Below are positions 63,054 to 64,000 of a stretch of DNA of 64,000 nt, in pieces. The notes beneath the pieces were generated by a model. The model did not search any database, had not been told where the DNA came from, and saw only the letters and a list, made by a program, of their open reading frames with translations. Position 1 is the first letter of the stretch. Each line of letters starts with the position of its first letter. Source of the stretch: an uncultured Butyrivibrio sp. (GTDB taxonomy: Bacteria; Bacillota; Clostridia; Lachnospirales; Lachnospiraceae); NCBI RefSeq assembly GCF_947169445.1, contig NZ_CAMVPU010000018.1:1-64000 (forward strand). Direction: 5' to 3'. The position numbers and the translations under genes are program-made.

Positions 63054-63082
63054 ATCTTAGCATAGCGTTTTCTATATTTCAA
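63054..63082 (-). promoter_or_regulatory. Promoter of the rpsB-tsf operon
   Basis: TTGAAA (63082-63077), 17-bp spacer, TAAGAT (63059-63054) with TG one base upstream (TGCTAAGAT). The same extended -10 occurs before rpmB. Confidence 0.75.
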
Positions 63083-63105
63083 CACCTTTTTTACATTAAA
63101 AGCAT

Positions 63106-63143
63106 AAAAAAGAACAGTGTAAACAAATTTTGTCACACTGTTC
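63106..63143 (-). terminator. Terminator at the end of the MltG-like gene
   Basis: On the minus strand GAACAGTGT pairs with ACACTGTTC (9 bp), followed by TTTTTT. The stem begins inside the stop codon of the gene. Confidence 0.85.
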
Positions 63144-64000
63144 AACCTCTGCAAATAATATTTGCAATTTCTTCATATGAAGAACCGGACGGAATTGTTT
63201 TCACTCCGGATCTGATATATCTGTCCATGTTCCTGTCTATAAGATATCTGTTAAAGCTAACAGCATTATCAACGATTCCTTCATTATAAAGAATCTGTGC
63301 TACAGAATCAGAACTTATACCACCTGGAATCGTAATAGTTTTGGAAGCCTTAGTACTCTGACTTGTAGTCTGAGTATTAGTAGTTGCAGTCACGACGCTT
63401 GCTGTCTGGTTTTCTGTCTGTGCATTTCCTTCAGTACTTACTGTCTTATTGTCATTAGATGCTTCTGAGTTCTTAGTAACATCAGTGTTTTTAGTTGCCG
63501 TTTCTGAAGTATTACTGGTTTTCTGTGTTGTTTCTGTATCAGAAGTCTTACTGGTAGCCTCTGAAGATTCTACATCGGTACTCTTGTTTTCAGTTTTTGT
63601 AGATTCCGTATCAGTATTTTTATTAGAAGATGAACTTACTGTTTTATTCTCAATGGCAGTACCTGAACTTGTTGTTTCCTTGGAAGAAGACGTGCTGCCA
63701 GTTTTTGTCTCATCATTTGAAGTTTCTTTTTTCTCTTCCTCTCTATCTTTCTCATTTGAAGCCACTTCAGAAACTGATTTACCTGACGAAGAGACTCCTT
63801 CGTTGACTTTTTCAGATACTTCTTCTCCTTTTTCAGGTAACTTCGAATCGGATGCAGTTCCATCTTCATTGTTTTTCTCTCCACTGGTATCCTGTAAAAG
63901 GACTCCACTGCCTGCTTCAACCATACCTAAAGCTTTAGCTCTTTCAATAACCTGAGCATCACTTATTGTTGCTTTTCTGCCACCAAGAGCAAAGCCCATA
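63142..64000 (-). CDS. Membrane protein with Ser/Thr-rich linker and YceG/MltG-like C-terminus, partial
   Basis: The gene continues beyond the right edge; about 285 residues are seen. The visible N-terminal part (MGFALGGRKATISDAQVIER) looks like the end of a membrane helix followed by a motif found in short Lachnospiraceae MltG-like proteins. Residues about 37-225 are a low-complexity Ser/Thr/Lys/Glu/Asn tract; residues about 227-285 (IPGGISSDSVAQILYNEGIV, SYEEIANIICRG) resemble the LysM-like part of MltG. The catalytic Glu domain of true MltG is not seen, so transglycosylase activity is not supported. Confidence 0.75.
   Translation of the reverse strand, partial: MGFALGGRKATISDAQVIERAKALGMVEAGSGVLLQDTSGEKNNEDGTASDSKLPEKGEEVSEKVNEGVSSSGKSVSEVASNEKDREEEKKETSNDETKTGSTSSSKETTSSGTAIENKTVSSSSNKNTDTESTKTENKSTDVESSEATSKTSDTETTQKTSNTSETATKNTDVTKNSEASNDNKTVSTEGNAQTENQTASVVTATTNTQTTSQSTKASKTITIPGGISSDSVAQILYNEGIVDNAVSFNRYLIDRNMDRYIRSGVKTIPSGSSYEEIANIICRG

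Noticed and set aside
63449..63955. Long plus-strand reading frame opposite the Ser/Thr-rich linker
   Set aside because: It is the mirror of a low-complexity tract (mostly Ser, Val, Leu, Glu) and has no ribosome-binding site; it is a by-product of codon bias.

Overview
The window looks like a chromosomal segment of a low-GC, butyrate-type Clostridia bacterium of the Lachnospiraceae (Butyrivibrio/Pseudobutyrivibrio-like). This rests on the AT-rich sequence, Firmicutes gene orders (asp23-yloV-recG, rplU-prp-rpmA-obgE-yhbY-nadD-yqeK-rsfS, lexA divergent from a yneA-like gene), an N-terminally extended L27 next to the Prp protease, frequent TTG starts, and an Ech-type energy-converting hydrogenase. 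The genus is an inference; there is no rRNA here to confirm it. I saw no rRNA, tRNA, CRISPR array, insertion sequence or prophage.

Layout. 1-1.5 kb: 3' part cut off of a large 2-hydroxyacyl-CoA dehydratase activase (minus strand). 1.7-6.1 kb: an unusual four-gene plus-strand cluster in which three proteins are recognisable but degenerate versions of regulators: a hybrid sensor kinase without His, ATPase domain or complete receiver; a rhomboid without its catalytic dyad; and a sigma-70-like protein without promoter-binding regions. 6.2-21.9 kb: housekeeping genes (rpmB, asp23, fakA-like, recG, DegV, a type IIA topoisomerase pair, rsmD, coaD, a coiled-coil protein, an amidase, two pseudouridine synthases, recU). 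22-27.2 kb: histidine genes hisZ-hisG-hisD-hisB and a hisIE with a dead HisF/HisA-like N-terminal domain. 27.2-35.5 kb: radical SAM protein/DUF2344/RNase G-like/L21-Prp-L27/Obg/YhbY/NadD/YqeK/RsfS. 35.6-36.9 kb: lexA and a divergent LysM membrane protein separated by a cluster of LexA-box-like sequences. 37-47.5 kb: DHH phosphoesterase, tyrosine recombinase, D-Ala-D-Ala carboxypeptidase, a 33-residue membrane peptide, a coiled-coil protein, polysaccharide deacetylase, metA, ligA, rluF-like and mecA.

47.6-58.8 kb (minus strand): a metal-sensor (CsoR/RcnR-family) gene followed by echABCDEF and hypF-hypC-hypD-hypE, which together would make and mature a proton-pumping [NiFe] hydrogenase (hypA and hypB are not here). 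An OhrR-type peroxide regulator precedes it. 59-64 kb (minus strand): minCDE, rpsB-tsf with a structured leader, and the 3' part of a membrane protein with a long Ser/Thr-rich linker and a YceG/MltG-like end.

The best candidates for something undescribed are the degenerate-regulator cluster (1.7-6.1 kb), the pseudo-HisF-HisIE fusion, the structured leaders ahead of rpsB and the hydrogenase operon, and the small membrane peptide behind dacA.
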